A DNA stretch of 64,000 bases, taken from assembly GCF_025465945.1 (NCBI RefSeq), contig NZ_JANLNW010000006.1:1-64000 (forward strand), written 5' to 3'. Numbering within the stretch: the stretch's first letter is position 1; each line of letters opens with the position of its first letter. Source of the stretch: Pseudomonas sp. 6D_7.1_Bac1. Its GTDB lineage: Bacteria > Pseudomonadota > Gammaproteobacteria > Pseudomonadales > Pseudomonadaceae. The translations under genes and the position numbers were made by a program. This document shows positions 17,342-26,706 of the stretch, one piece after another. The notes below the pieces were generated by a model that saw only the letters and a list, made by a program, of their open reading frames with translations, was not told the origin of the DNA and made no database searches.

Positions 17342-19525
17342 ATGCGCGATGATCTCTCCCTTCTGCTGAACTCCCTCAACGATGCCCAACGTCAGGCCGT
17401 AGCGGCCTCCGTGGGTCGTCAGTTGGTCCTGGCCGGTGCTGGTTCCGGTAAAACCCGTGTGCTGGTGCACCGTATCGCCTGGTTGATCCAGGTCGAGAAC
17501 GCCTCACCACACTCGATCCTGTCGGTGACCTTCACCAACAAGGCCGCCGCCGAGATGCGCCATCGCATCGAACAGCTGATGGGTATCAACCCGGCCGGCA
17601 TGTGGGTCGGCACCTTCCACGGCCTGGCGCACCGCTTGCTGCGGGCGCATTGGCAGGAAGCCGGCCTGAGCCAGACCTTCCAGATCCTCGACAGCGATGA
17701 CCAGCAGCGTCTGGTCAAGCGGGTGATCCGTGAGCTGGGCCTCGACGAACAACGCTGGCCGGCTCGTCAGGCTCAGTGGTTCATCAACGGGCAGAAAGAC
17801 GAAGGTCTTCGTCCGCAACATATTCAAGCCAGCGGCGATCTGTTCCTCGCCACCATGCGCAGCATCTATGAAGCCTACGAGGCCGCGTGCCTGCGTGCCG
17901 GTGTCATCGACTTCTCCGAACTGCTGCTGCGCGCCCTCGACCTGTGGCGCGACCATCCGGGCCTGCTGGCGCATTATCAGAAACGCTTCCGCCATGTGCT
18001 GGTGGACGAGTTCCAGGACACCAACGCCGTGCAGTACGCCTGGTTGCGACTGCTGGCCAAGGGCGGCGACAGCCTGATGGTGGTTGGCGACGACGACCAG
18101 TCGATCTACGGCTGGCGCGGCGCAAAAATCGAGAACATTCACCAGTATTCGGCCGACTTCCCGGACGCGGAAGTCATTCGACTGGAACAGAACTATCGCT
18201 CCACCGCCGGGATCCTCAAGGCCGCCAACGCCTTGATCGCCAACAACACCGGGCGCTTGGGCAAAGAGCTGTGGACCGACGGCGGCGAAGGCGAAGCGAT
18301 CAACCTGTACGCCGCGTTCAACGAACATGACGAAGCACGCTACGTGGTGGAAACCATCGAAAGTGCGCTGAAAACCGGCATGGCCCGCAGCGATATCGCG
18401 ATTTTGTACCGCTCCAACGCCCAATCGCGGGTTCTGGAAGAAGCCTTGCTGCGCGAGCGCATTCCATACCGCATCTATGGCGGCCAGCGCTTCTTCGAAC
18501 GAGCCGAAATCAAGAACGCCATGGCCTACCTGCGTTTGCTCGAAGGTCGTGGCAACGACGCGGCGCTGGAACGGGTGATCAACGTTCCGGCCCGTGGCAT
18601 TGGCGAAAAAACCGTCGAAGCGATTCGCGACCACGCCCGTCACAGCGATGTGTCGATGTGGGAAGCCATGCGTCAGCTGGTGGCCAATAAAGGCCTCACC
18701 GGTCGAGCAGCCGGCGCCCTGGGTGCATTCATCGAGCTGATCGAGGACCTGGCGGCCAAAACCGCCGAGATGCCGCTGCACCTGATGACTCAAACGGTCA
18801 TCGAGCAGTCCGGCCTGATTGCCTATCACGAAGCGGAAAAAGGCGAGAAAGGCCAGGCTCGGGTAGAAAACCTTGAGGAATTGGTCAGCGCGGCGCGCAA
18901 CTTCGAAAGCGCCGAAGAAGACGAAGACCTGTCGCCGCTGGCCGCGTTCCTCGGCCATGCCTCGCTGGAGGCTGGTGACACCCAGGCCGACGAGCACGAA
19001 GACAGCATTCAGCTGATGACCTTGCACAGCGCCAAAGGCCTGGAATTCCCTTACGTGTTCCTGGTGGGTATGGAAGAAGGCCTGTTCCCACACAAGATGA
19101 GCCTGGAAGAACCCGGCCGCCTTGAAGAAGAACGCCGTCTGGCCTATGTCGGCATCACCCGGGCCATGCAGAACCTGGTGATGACCTATGCCGAAACCCG
19201 ACGCCTGTACGGCAGCGAAACCTACAACAAGGTTTCGCGCTTCGTACGCGAAGTGCCTAAAGGCTTGATCCAGGAAGTGCGACTGTCCAACAGCGTCAGC
19301 CGCCCGTTCGGTGGCGGTCAGAAGCAAAGCTCGAGCAGCCTGTTCGCCGGTACGGAGATCCCGGAAACCGCGTTCAGCCTCGGTCAGCAGGTGCAACACG
19401 CAGTCTTCGGCGAAGGGGTGATCCTCAACTTCGAAGGCGCCGGCGCGCAGGCCCGGGTGCAAGTGAACTTCAGCGAAGGCAGCAAGTGGTTGATGCTTGG
19501 CTATGCCAAGCTGGAAGCGATCTAA
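17342..19525 (+). CDS. uvrD: DNA helicase II UvrD
   Basis: A 727-aa superfamily 1A helicase of full UvrD length. Walker A LAGAGSGKTRVL near residue 31, DEFQDTN (Walker B) near 222, GDDDQSIYGWRGA (motif III), QNYRSTAGIL (motif IV) and TLHSAKGLEFPYVFLVG (motif V), VGITRAM (motif VI). The C-terminus carries the Tudor-like segment (VQHAVFGEGVILNFEG) that contacts RNA polymerase in UvrD/PcrA. It unwinds DNA in nucleotide-excision and mismatch repair. It is a single gene followed by a REPIN. Confidence 0.95.
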   Translation: MRDDLSLLLNSLNDAQRQAVAASVGRQLVLAGAGSGKTRVLVHRIAWLIQVENASPHSILSVTFTNKAAAEMRHRIEQLMGINPAGMWVGTFHGLAHRLLRAHWQEAGLSQTFQILDSDDQQRLVKRVIRELGLDEQRWPARQAQWFINGQKDEGLRPQHIQASGDLFLATMRSIYEAYEAACLRAGVIDFSELLLRALDLWRDHPGLLAHYQKRFRHVLVDEFQDTNAVQYAWLRLLAKGGDSLMVVGDDDQSIYGWRGAKIENIHQYSADFPDAEVIRLEQNYRSTAGILKAANALIANNTGRLGKELWTDGGEGEAINLYAAFNEHDEARYVVETIESALKTGMARSDIAILYRSNAQSRVLEEALLRERIPYRIYGGQRFFERAEIKNAMAYLRLLEGRGNDAALERVINVPARGIGEKTVEAIRDHARHSDVSMWEAMRQLVANKGLTGRAAGALGAFIELIEDLAAKTAEMPLHLMTQTVIEQSGLIAYHEAEKGEKGQARVENLEELVSAARNFESAEEDEDLSPLAAFLGHASLEAGDTQADEHEDSIQLMTLHSAKGLEFPYVFLVGMEEGLFPHKMSLEEPGRLEEERRLAYVGITRAMQNLVMTYAETRRLYGSETYNKVSRFVREVPKGLIQEVRLSNSVSRPFGGGQKQSSSSLFAGTEIPETAFSLGQQVQHAVFGEGVILNFEGAGAQARVQVNFSEGSKWLMLGYAKLEAI

Positions 19526-19548
19526 ACGCTATCTGTCTGATAGCTGTT

Positions 19549-19637
19549 CTGTGGGAGCGAGCCTGCTCGCGAATAGAAGCGCCTCGGTATATCTGATAAC
19601 CGCGGTGCGGCTATCGCGAGCAGGCTCGCTCCCACAG
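19549..19637. repeat. REPIN-like inverted REP pair after uvrD
   Basis: Left unit 'tgtgggagcgagcctgctcg' (19549-19572) and right unit 'cgcgagcaggctcgctccca' (about 19614-19637) are reverse complements separated by about 42 bases. Same family as 13090-13155. Confidence 0.88.
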
Positions 19638-19689
19638 GGTTTTGTGTGGACCCCACCTCAGCAGGTTTATCTGGTAGAAGGCGTAAAAC

Positions 19690-20130
19690 ATGGGCTCAGG
19701 CTTCTTTTCTTCCTGGACATTCTGGGCCCTGTTGTCGGCGGCATTCGCGGCGCTGACCGCGATTTTCGCCAAGGTCGGCATCGAAAACGTCAATTCCGAC
19801 TTCGCCACGCTGCTACGCACAATCGTGGTACTGGTCAGCCTGGCCTTGATTTTGTACGCAACGGGCCAATATCAGTCATTAGGATCGATATCCGCCAAGA
19901 GCTACCTGTTCCTGCTGTTGTCTGGCCTGGCAACCGGTGCCTCGTGGATTTGCTACTTCCGTGCGCTGAAACTCGGGCCAGCCTCGCTGGTAGCACCTGT
20001 CGACAAACTCAGTGTGGTGCTGGTGGCCGTACTGGGCGTAGTGTTGCTGGGTGAGCGGCTCGACCTGCGCCAATGGGGCGGAATCGGTCTGATCACGGCC
20101 GGCGTGGTGATGTTGGCATTGCGACGTTAG
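19690..20130 (+). CDS. EamA family transporter, half-size
   Basis: A 146-aa membrane protein with about five hydrophobic segments, one EamA/DMT repeat. Typical EamA transporters have two such repeats in about 300 residues; this one ends after a single repeat (APVDKLSVVLVAVLGVVLLGE, then WGGIGLITAGVVML). It is not broken: it has a clear start, no frameshift, and the size is common for the single-repeat DMT branch, which presumably works as a dimer. The substrate is unknown. Confidence 0.85.
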   Translation: MGSGFFSSWTFWALLSAAFAALTAIFAKVGIENVNSDFATLLRTIVVLVSLALILYATGQYQSLGSISAKSYLFLLLSGLATGASWICYFRALKLGPASLVAPVDKLSVVLVAVLGVVLLGERLDLRQWGGIGLITAGVVMLALRR

Positions 20131-20308
20131 GAAACGTTCCTGCTGAATCAATCCACTTGTCCTACAGACAAAAGTACACACGCCTCCTTGTACCGACCGA
20201 GCTGAACGCAGCCTGTCAGGCAAAAGCCCGAAACACTCTGCCGCTAGCCAGTGTCACTTCACCTGTGCAACATGGCGCGCGTGCCATCCACAAATGGGAA
20301 TTCCCTTT

Positions 20309-21178
20309 ATGAAACGTTTTCTTAGCATCGTCATGGCGTTGTGCATCGGCCTGACGATGAGCCTCGACGCCAACGCCAAGCGCTTCGGTGGCGGCAAAAG
20401 CGTAGGCGCCGCGCCTACTCACCAGACCAGCCAAATGGCGCCGTCCTCGCCTGGCATGGGTTCTGCTGCCGCGACCGCCGGTGCTGCGGGTGCCGCAGGC
20501 GCTGCCGCCAAAGCCGGTGGTGCTTCGCGCTGGCTCGGCCCTCTGGCCGGCATCGCTGCCGGTGGCCTGCTGGCTTCCATGTTCATGGGCGGCGGCTTCC
20601 AGGGCATGCAGATTTTCGACATTCTGATCATGGCGGTCATCGCCTTCGTGATCTTCCGCTTCATCGCCGCTCGTCGTCGCAAGCAGCAAGAGCACATGGC
20701 TCCTGCAGGCGCGCCAATGCAGCGTGAAGTGTACGAACAGAAGCCGGCCATGGGCTCGATCTTCGGCGGCTCGGCAGCACCTGCTGCTCGTCCGGTGATC
20801 AACGCTCCGGCCTGGTTCAACGAAGAGCGCTTCATTGAAGCGGCGCGCAGCCACTTCCTGTCCCTGCAACAGCACTGGGACGCCAATGAAATGGACAAGA
20901 TCGCCGAGTTCGTAACCCCGCAAATGCTGGAGTTCCTCAAGCGCGAACGTGCCGATCTGGGTGACGGCTTCCAGTCCACTTATATCGACAACCTCACCAT
21001 TCAACTGGACGGCGTGGATGATCGCGCAGACAAGACCATCGCCACTCTGACCTTCAGCGGCGTGTCAAAAAACTCGCGTTTCGACCAAGGCGAAGTGTTC
21101 AGCGAAAGCTGGAACATGGAACGTCCGCAGGGCGAGAACCAGCCTTGGCTGGTGGCCGGTATCCGTCAGAACGGCTAA
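20309..21178 (+). CDS. Tim44 domain-containing membrane protein
   Basis: A 289-aa protein. The ATG at 20309 gives a signal-like N-terminus (MKRFLSIVMALCIGLTMSLDANA); an in-frame ATG at 20294 is also possible. An Ala/Gly-rich region with two hydrophobic segments (about residues 70-120: GPLAGIAAGGLLASMFMGGG and IFDILIMAVIAFVIFRF) is followed by an RRRKQQ stop-transfer and a C-terminal Tim44-like domain (about 165-285). The family resembles the membrane-binding domain of mitochondrial Tim44; its role in bacteria is unclear. Terminator at 21207-21231. Confidence 0.85.
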   Translation: MKRFLSIVMALCIGLTMSLDANAKRFGGGKSVGAAPTHQTSQMAPSSPGMGSAAATAGAAGAAGAAAKAGGASRWLGPLAGIAAGGLLASMFMGGGFQGMQIFDILIMAVIAFVIFRFIAARRRKQQEHMAPAGAPMQREVYEQKPAMGSIFGGSAAPAARPVINAPAWFNEERFIEAARSHFLSLQQHWDANEMDKIAEFVTPQMLEFLKRERADLGDGFQSTYIDNLTIQLDGVDDRADKTIATLTFSGVSKNSRFDQGEVFSESWNMERPQGENQPWLVAGIRQNG

Positions 21179-21206
21179 TACCGCCCGAGTTTCGCATGCT
21201 GTAATG

Positions 21207-21231
21207 AAACCCCAGCCTCGGCTGGGGTTTT
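21207..21231 (+). terminator. Rho-independent terminator after the Tim44-domain gene
   Basis: AAACCCCAGC (21207-21216) pairs with GCTGGGGTTT (21221-21230) around CTCG, with TTTT at its end. Located 28 bases after the stop. The A-run at the other end could let it act weakly on the minus strand. Confidence 0.88.
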
Positions 21232-21313
21232 CTATTTCGCGGTTGCATCTATAGCGAGCTACTGTATAAACCGCCCCAACTAAACCGCGCCATAAAGCAA
21301 GAGGATCCCGGAC

Positions 21314-21721
21314 GTGGAAGAAATCATCGAACAACTGCGTGAAGCCAACGAACCGGTACCGGTCCCCTTGGAGTTGCCCGACGAAGATCAGATCGTGGAA
21401 ATCGAAGAACAACTGTTCATCGATATCCCGTTTGTCTTCAGAGAATTCCTGCTGACCGTCAGCGACGTCGTCTACGGCAGCCTTGAACCGGTAACCGTCA
21501 CCGACCCGCAATCGCACACCTACTTGCCGGACGTTGCCGCCAACGCTTGGGATGCTGGCGTTGATCGCAGCATGATCCCGATCTGCCAGGACGGTGATAA
21601 CTACTACCTGGTCGAAGAAGACGGCACCGTGGTGCTGTGGCTGGCCGAGGAAGAGCTACTGGCCGAAGAAACCTGGGAATCGGTGTGGCACTGGGCGCGG
21701 GACGTCTGGCTGGAAAGCTGA
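21314..21721 (+). CDS. SMI1/KNR4 family protein
   Basis: A 135-aa acidic protein. The pattern IVEIEEQLFIDIPFVFREFL (about residues 26-45) followed by MIPICQDGDNYYLVEEDGTVVLW matches the SMI1/KNR4 (SUKH) fold. Elsewhere such proteins include immunity proteins against nuclease toxins, but no toxin gene is adjacent; in Pseudomonas this one sits in a housekeeping neighbourhood. The start at 21314 is the first ATG and GAGGATCC lies upstream. Specific role unknown. Confidence 0.75.
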   Translation: MEEIIEQLREANEPVPVPLELPDEDQIVEIEEQLFIDIPFVFREFLLTVSDVVYGSLEPVTVTDPQSHTYLPDVAANAWDAGVDRSMIPICQDGDNYYLVEEDGTVVLWLAEEELLAEETWESVWHWARDVWLES

Positions 21722-21742
21722 TTGGCTTGACGCCCCGCCGGG

Positions 21743-23506
21743 TCAATGCCCGGACGAATCCTTGTGGTTGTCCAGGGTTTCCAGCAGAGCGACCTGCATC
21801 CGCGTGTGCACGCGGATGAACCAGCGCCAGAGCAGGGCCGCCACCGCGGCGGTGACTACCGCGATCAGCACCAGCAACTTGTTGGTCGGCAAGATACTGG
21901 CCGACAAGGCTGCCAACAGCAGGAAAATCACCAGCAGCGAGAGGATCGGGATCACTTCGGCGATGACCCGACGTACTCGCTGCGTGTGGCGGCCGGCCAT
22001 CTCCGGTTTCACGCCCATTTCCGCCAGCAGCATCGAGAGTGCCTTCAGCTTGCGATAAGCGGCTATCAGGAACGGCAACGACAGCAGCAATGCGCCGCCC
22101 CAGATCAGCGCCTTCTGCCAGCTCGGATCATTGATCCAGACGTGCAGGTAACCGGAAATCCGCTCGGCAAAAAAGCTGCCCGAGAAGAAGATCGCCACCA
22201 CCAGCGCCAGATTGACCCCCACCTGCAGCAAAATTCGCCGAATCATCGACGCCAGCAGCGCACCCTCGCCCTGCGGCTGAATGCTGCGCAGCCATTCCCC
22301 ATACATCCCCAGCACACGGCCCAGGCGTTGCGGGATTACCGCCGCCAGCTTCAGCGAAAGCGGATCGGCGGCACGGATCAGGTAGGGTGTCAGTAACGTG
22401 GTGATGGCCGAGACGGCTACCGCCACCGGATAGAGGAAATCACTGGTGACCTGCAAGGTCATACCCAGCGCCGCGATGATGAAAGAGAATTCGCCAATCT
22501 GCGAAAGACCCATGCCAACCCGCAGTGAGGTGCGCCCGTCGTTGCCCGCGATAAACGCCCCAAGGCCGCAGGAGAGCATCTTGCCGAGCACCACGGCGAC
22601 GGTAATCACCGCAATCGGCCAGGCGTATTGCAGGAGAATCTGCGGATCGATCATCAGGCCGATCGCAACAAAGAAGATGGCACTGAACATGTCACGAACT
22701 GGCTCGATCAGCCGCTCTATTTTCACCAATTGACGGGATTCGGCCATGATCGCGCCAATCAGAAACGCCCCAAGCACCATGCTGTATTCAAGCTTGACCA
22801 CCAGCAGACAGAAGCCAAAGCACAGGCCAAGCACAGTGATCAGCAGCATTTCGTTGCTTTCGAACTTCGCCACATAGGCCAGCAAACGCGGCACCAGCAG
22901 GATGCCGACCACCAGTACGACGATCATGAACAGTGAGAGCTTGCCGACCGTGGAAAACACTTCGCCAGAACTCACCGTGCCGCTAACGGCGATACTTGAG
23001 AGCAAGGCAATGATGCCGATCCCGAGGATGTCTTCGACGATCAATACGCCAAAGATCAACTGCGCAAAGCGCTGGTTCTTCATCTTCAGGTCATTGAGCG
23101 CCTTGACGATGATGGTGGTCGAGGAAATCGCCAGGATTGCGCCGAGGAACAGCGAATCCATGGTGCTCCAGTCAAACCAGCGGCCGATTTCGTAGCCGAT
23201 CCAGATCATCAGCACAATTTCCAGGAACGCTGCGATGAACGCCGTGGCGCCAACCTTGAACAGCTTGCGCAGGCTGAACTCCAGGCCCAGGCAGAACATC
23301 AGGAAAATCACCCCGAGCTCGGCGAGGGTCTTGATGGTTTGCTCGTCGTGGATCAGCCCGAACGGCGGGGTGTGCGGGCCAATGATGAAACCGGCAACGA
23401 TGTAGCCCAGGACGACCGGCTGTTTGAGCCGATGAAAAACAATGGTCACCACACCCGCAACCAGCATGATCACTGCCAGATCCTGAATAAAACTGATGGC
23501 ATGCAT
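21743..23506 (-). CDS. Kef-type cation:proton antiporter (CPA2)
   Basis: A 587-aa membrane protein from the ATG at 23506, preceded by AGGAGCCCC (the frame stays open to 23665 without a better site). The first 380 residues form about 12 helices of the Na+/H+ exchanger fold (GYIVAGFIIGPHTPPFG; VEDILGIGIIALLSS). Instead of the usual TrkA-N nucleotide-binding domain, the C-terminus carries about four more hydrophobic segments with a short cytosolic tail. It probably exchanges K+ or Na+ for protons. The pair with the divergent thioesterase resembles PAO1 PA5518-PA5519. Confidence 0.88.
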   Translation of the reverse strand: MHAISFIQDLAVIMLVAGVVTIVFHRLKQPVVLGYIVAGFIIGPHTPPFGLIHDEQTIKTLAELGVIFLMFCLGLEFSLRKLFKVGATAFIAAFLEIVLMIWIGYEIGRWFDWSTMDSLFLGAILAISSTTIIVKALNDLKMKNQRFAQLIFGVLIVEDILGIGIIALLSSIAVSGTVSSGEVFSTVGKLSLFMIVVLVVGILLVPRLLAYVAKFESNEMLLITVLGLCFGFCLLVVKLEYSMVLGAFLIGAIMAESRQLVKIERLIEPVRDMFSAIFFVAIGLMIDPQILLQYAWPIAVITVAVVLGKMLSCGLGAFIAGNDGRTSLRVGMGLSQIGEFSFIIAALGMTLQVTSDFLYPVAVAVSAITTLLTPYLIRAADPLSLKLAAVIPQRLGRVLGMYGEWLRSIQPQGEGALLASMIRRILLQVGVNLALVVAIFFSGSFFAERISGYLHVWINDPSWQKALIWGGALLLSLPFLIAAYRKLKALSMLLAEMGVKPEMAGRHTQRVRRVIAEVIPILSLLVIFLLLAALSASILPTNKLLVLIAVVTAAVAALLWRWFIRVHTRMQVALLETLDNHKDSSGH

Positions 23507-23760
23507 GGCGAGGGGCTCCTGGGTGGGTGTGCTGAGGGCGTTGTTGATTACCAGATCGATAGAAAGGACCCGTTGGATGGGCTTTTGAAGGGTAACACCG
23601 CGACTTCGAGCAGAAAGGCGGTGCAATATATGGAAACAGATCGATTCGGGCGTGACGGCCGTCATCGGCGTGGCGTCCCGTTAACGGTGGTTTTGAAAAA
23701 CCAGCCAGGCACCCATAGAGGTGCTCCCGCAATCCCAGCCTTGAACCGTGAGTAGTTGCT

Positions 23761-24243
23761 ATGGAACCCGGAAACGCCCAGCTGTCGATGACGGTATTGA
23801 TGACCCCCGACATGGCCAACTTCTCTGGCAATGTCCACGGCGGTACCCTGCTCAAATACCTCGACGAAGTCGCCTACGCCTGCGCCAGCCGTTATGCCGG
23901 CCGCTACGTGGTGACCCTGTCGGTGGATCAGGTGATCTTTCGCGAACCGATCCATGTCGGTGAGCTGGTAACCTTTCTGGCTTCGGTCAACTACACCGGC
24001 AACACCTCAATGGAGGTGGGCATCAAGGTGGTGACCGAGAACATCCGCGAGCGCTCGGTGCGTCACACCAATAGCTGCTTCTTCACCATGGTCGCGGTCG
24101 ACGATCAGCGCAAACCGGCGGCTGTCCCACCATTGCAACCGCAGAACAGCGAAGATAAACGCCGATTCGCCCAAGCCAAGCAGCGCCGGCAGATTCGTCA
24201 GGAGCTGGACCAACGGTATCGTGAAATAAAGGCTGACGCCTGA
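23761..24243 (+). CDS. Acyl-CoA thioesterase, YciA/BACH-like hot-dog family
   Basis: A 160-aa hot-dog-fold protein. The motif NVHGGTLLKYLDEVAYACASRYAG (about residues 23-46, with the catalytic Asn/Asp-Glu region) and a following VTLSVDQVIFREPIHVG strand match the YciA/cytosolic acyl-CoA hydrolase family, which hydrolyses acyl-CoA to free acid and CoA. The C-terminal 30 residues are charged (KQRRQIRQELDQRYREIKADA). Divergent from the antiporter. Acyl chain preference unknown. Confidence 0.88.
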   Translation: MEPGNAQLSMTVLMTPDMANFSGNVHGGTLLKYLDEVAYACASRYAGRYVVTLSVDQVIFREPIHVGELVTFLASVNYTGNTSMEVGIKVVTENIRERSVRHTNSCFFTMVAVDDQRKPAAVPPLQPQNSEDKRRFAQAKQRRQIRQELDQRYREIKADA

Positions 24244-24252
24244 CACCGCGCG

Positions 24253-24296
24253 GATCGCAGCCTCTGTAGGAACTACCGAAGGCTGCGATCTTTTCC
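24253..24296. repeat. 'gatcgcagcc' palindrome, likely bidirectional terminator
   Basis: GATCGCAGCC (24253-24262) pairs with GGCTGCGATC (24281-24290), followed by TTTT. It lies between the convergent ends of the thioesterase gene and pdxY. Same family as 5923-5983. Confidence 0.78.
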
Positions 24297-24308
24297 GCCG
24301 CGACGCCG

Positions 24309-25181
24309 TTACAAACTGATCGCCGTCGCCTCGAACTTCACCCGAGGATGGGCAATGCGGTCCTGGGCGCGCACCAGCTCCAGCTCGTAGCTGGCACAGG
24401 CCTGGGTTTCCAGCAGCACTTCATGCACCGCTGACGCCGTAAATTCGAAGGCCGCGACCAGGCTGTCCCCCAACAGCACCCGCGCCAGGAACAAGCCCGA
24501 CGTCAGGTCACCCACGCCCACCGGCTGACGTGGAAACGCCAGCAATGGACGACGCAGATGCCAACTGCCTTCGGCCGTCACCAGCAACATCTCGAAGCCG
24601 TCCGGCAATTTTCCGGGATAGTCCAGATGCTTGACCAACACCGCCTTCGGGCCACGCGCCAGCAACGCACGGGCCATCGCCAGGCAATCGAACAGCGACA
24701 GAGGCTTGCGTCCGGAGAAGCTGTCCAGCTCCAGCTGATTCGGGCACATGAAATCCGCCACTGCGGCCGCTTCATCCAGCAGGAAGTCGCTGACTTCGGG
24801 CGGCACGATGCAGCCTTTCTCCGCATGCCCCATCACTGGGTCGCACAGATACACGGCGTTAGGGTTGATCGCCTTGATCCGCGCCACACCGCTGAGGATC
24901 GCCCGCCCTTGAGCAGCACTGCCCAGGTAACCGGACAGTACCGCGTCGCAGTTGCCCAGTTCACCGATGGCCGCGATCCCTTCCACCAGCTCGGGAATCT
25001 GCTGCGGCGCCAGCACTTCACCGGCCCACTGGCCGTATTGAGTGTGGTTGGAGAACTGCACGGTATTGAGCGGCCAGACGTTCACCCCGACCCGCTGCAT
25101 CGGGAAAACCGCGGCGCTGTTGCCGGCGTGACCGAAAACCACGTGGGACTGGATGGCGAGCACATGGGGAGTACGTTTCAT
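24309..25181 (-). CDS. pdxY: Pyridoxal kinase PdxY
   Basis: A 290-aa ribokinase-fold enzyme of PdxY length that phosphorylates pyridoxal to pyridoxal 5'-phosphate in vitamin B6 salvage. Visible: [40 protein letters not shown] at the N-terminus (substrate-binding), [13 protein letters not shown] near 116 (lid/metal), and the catalytic anion-hole region [15 protein letters not shown] near 222 with the base Asp. Monocistronic, convergent with the thioesterase gene. Confidence 0.93.
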   Translation of the reverse strand: MKRTPHVLAIQSHVVFGHAGNSAAVFPMQRVGVNVWPLNTVQFSNHTQYGQWAGEVLAPQQIPELVEGIAAIGELGNCDAVLSGYLGSAAQGRAILSGVARIKAINPNAVYLCDPVMGHAEKGCIVPPEVSDFLLDEAAAVADFMCPNQLELDSFSGRKPLSLFDCLAMARALLARGPKAVLVKHLDYPGKLPDGFEMLLVTAEGSWHLRRPLLAFPRQPVGVGDLTSGLFLARVLLGDSLVAAFEFTASAVHEVLLETQACASYELELVRAQDRIAHPRVKFEATAISL

Positions 25182-25296
25182 GCGGGATTTCCGTAAAACG
25201 ATTGAAATTCGAGCCGCGCAGTATGCGACTAATCGCGGCCTGTACGACAGACCAAATACGCAGTTAAGCTGACACTAATTTGTTGGAGCACTGTTC

Positions 25297-25695
25297 ATGC
25301 TGACCCTTGGAAATATATTCGTGCTGATGCTGCTGGCGACCGGTGCCGCCTGGCTGTGGCACAACCATGGCTTGCGCGAGCAGGCGCTGGAACGGGTCAA
25401 GCGGCACTGCGCCAAACTCGACATCGAATTGCTCGACGGCAATGTAGCGCTGAAGAAGATCGGCTTCGTGAAGGATGCCAACGGGCGCCGACGCTTGGCC
25501 CGTGTGTATAACTTCGAATTCACCGTGACCGGCGAAACGCGTCACGCCGGCACCATCACCCAGTTCGGCGCCCACAGCGCACAAATCGAGCTGGCGCCCT
25601 ACCCGTTTCCGTTCGAGGAAAAACCTGTGCTACCCAGTGCCGAGGTGATCGAACTGAGCCAATGGCGCCAGGACCATAACAAGTGGCGTCATTGA
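25297..25695 (+). CDS. DUF3301 domain-containing protein
   Basis: A 132-aa protein with one N-terminal membrane anchor (about residues 1-22, NIFVLMLLATGAAWLW) and a basic soluble part containing ALERVKRHCAKLDIELLDGNVALKKIGF and a YNFEFTVTGETRHAGTI strand, the DUF3301 pattern common in gamma-proteobacteria. Ribosome site GGAG lies 11 bases before the ATG. Function unknown. It ends 12 bases before the convergent CobW gene. Confidence 0.82.
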   Translation: MLTLGNIFVLMLLATGAAWLWHNHGLREQALERVKRHCAKLDIELLDGNVALKKIGFVKDANGRRRLARVYNFEFTVTGETRHAGTITQFGAHSAQIELAPYPFPFEEKPVLPSAEVIELSQWRQDHNKWRH

Positions 25696-25707
25696 ACCTG
25701 AGCCGCG

Positions 25708-26679
25708 TTAAATCCGGCTTACACGGCAGCTCGCGAGTAGCCTTTGTAGTGATTCGGCATCCTGCGGCTCATCAAAAATAAGCTCGATACGCGAATCCTG
25801 ACGCCATTCACTGGGTTGCCAGTACAGCGCGGCGTTATCCAGCGAGTTGGCCGACACCCAACCGCCTGCGCTGTGGACAACCAGTTTGGCCCGGCGCCAG
25901 TCCAGTGTCTCCAGGCAAGTCTGGATCAGCGAAAGATCGAACGACTGGCTCGGATGCCAACGCCAACCCATGCTCCAGCCACCCTCCTGCTGCTGGTTCA
26001 GGCAAATCGGCAGCGTCGGGTCAGTCCAGACTGCCGGCATTTGCGCCAGGCCTTTAGGCACACTGAAGTTATCCACACCCTCGACCGCTCGGCTTTGCAC
26101 GCCCGGCAACTCACTCAACGCCAGAGCGCCTTGCTGCGTCCAGTACAACGGGTGCTCCGGCAACTGCGCGGTGATCCGCTGGCGATCCTGGTCGGTCAAC
26201 TGTTCAGCCTTGTTCAACAGCAACAGACCCGCGCCCGAGAGTGCTTCCTGCTGCGCCGCTGGCAGTGGTTTTCCGGCAGCGAGTGCTTGAGCGTCGAGCA
26301 CCAGGACACTTGGCTGAATCGCCAGTACACCCTGCCAGGGCGCCTCGCTTAACTGCCGGAGCAATTGCGTCGGGTGTCCAAGCCCGGAGGGTTCGATAAA
26401 CAAGCGGTCCGGCCGCGATTTGCGCAGCAACCGCCCGAGGCCAATCTGAAACGGCGCACCATTGACGCAACACAAACAGCCGCCAGCCACTTCACCCAGT
26501 GCGATACCATCGGCGCTGGTGGTCAACAGTGCGGCATCGAGACCGATCTGGCCGAATTCGTTGATCAGCACCGCCCAACGCTCATTCGCCGGCCGCTGCG
26601 CCAGAAGGTGCTTGATCAGGCTGGTCTTGCCGGCGCCTAACGGTCCGGCAATGACGTGGGTGGGAATGTTCTGCAACAT
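25708..26679 (-). CDS. CobW/YjiA-family GTP-binding metallochaperone
   Basis: A 323-aa G3E GTPase. Walker A GPLGAGKTSL near residue 12, switch/metal motif GGCLCCVNG (CxCC) near 66, IEPSGLGHP (Walker B-like) near 95 and NKAEQLTDQD (guanine specificity) near 155. The C-terminal CobW domain (about 215-320) is short. G3E GTPases of this clade deliver zinc or other metals to target proteins. Its product is a paralogue of ZigA (27706-28914). No Zur box is seen in the 27 bases separating it from the divergent 26707 gene, so its promoter must lie inside that gene. Confidence 0.88.
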   Translation of the reverse strand: MLQNIPTHVIAGPLGAGKTSLIKHLLAQRPANERWAVLINEFGQIGLDAALLTTSADGIALGEVAGGCLCCVNGAPFQIGLGRLLRKSRPDRLFIEPSGLGHPTQLLRQLSEAPWQGVLAIQPSVLVLDAQALAAGKPLPAAQQEALSGAGLLLLNKAEQLTDQDRQRITAQLPEHPLYWTQQGALALSELPGVQSRAVEGVDNFSVPKGLAQMPAVWTDPTLPICLNQQQEGGWSMGWRWHPSQSFDLSLIQTCLETLDWRRAKLVVHSAGGWVSANSLDNAALYWQPSEWRQDSRIELIFDEPQDAESLQRLLASCRVSRI

Positions 26680-26706
26680 GTTCGACGGTTTCTTGGGAGG
26701 GAATGG

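Noticed and set aside
17504..19462. A 652-codon open frame on the minus strand
   Set aside because: It is antisense to uvrD, whose helicase motifs are complete. No ribosome site or family signature.
21314..21721. SMI1/KNR4 protein as immunity gene of a toxin system
   Set aside because: No toxin or secretion-marker gene is adjacent.
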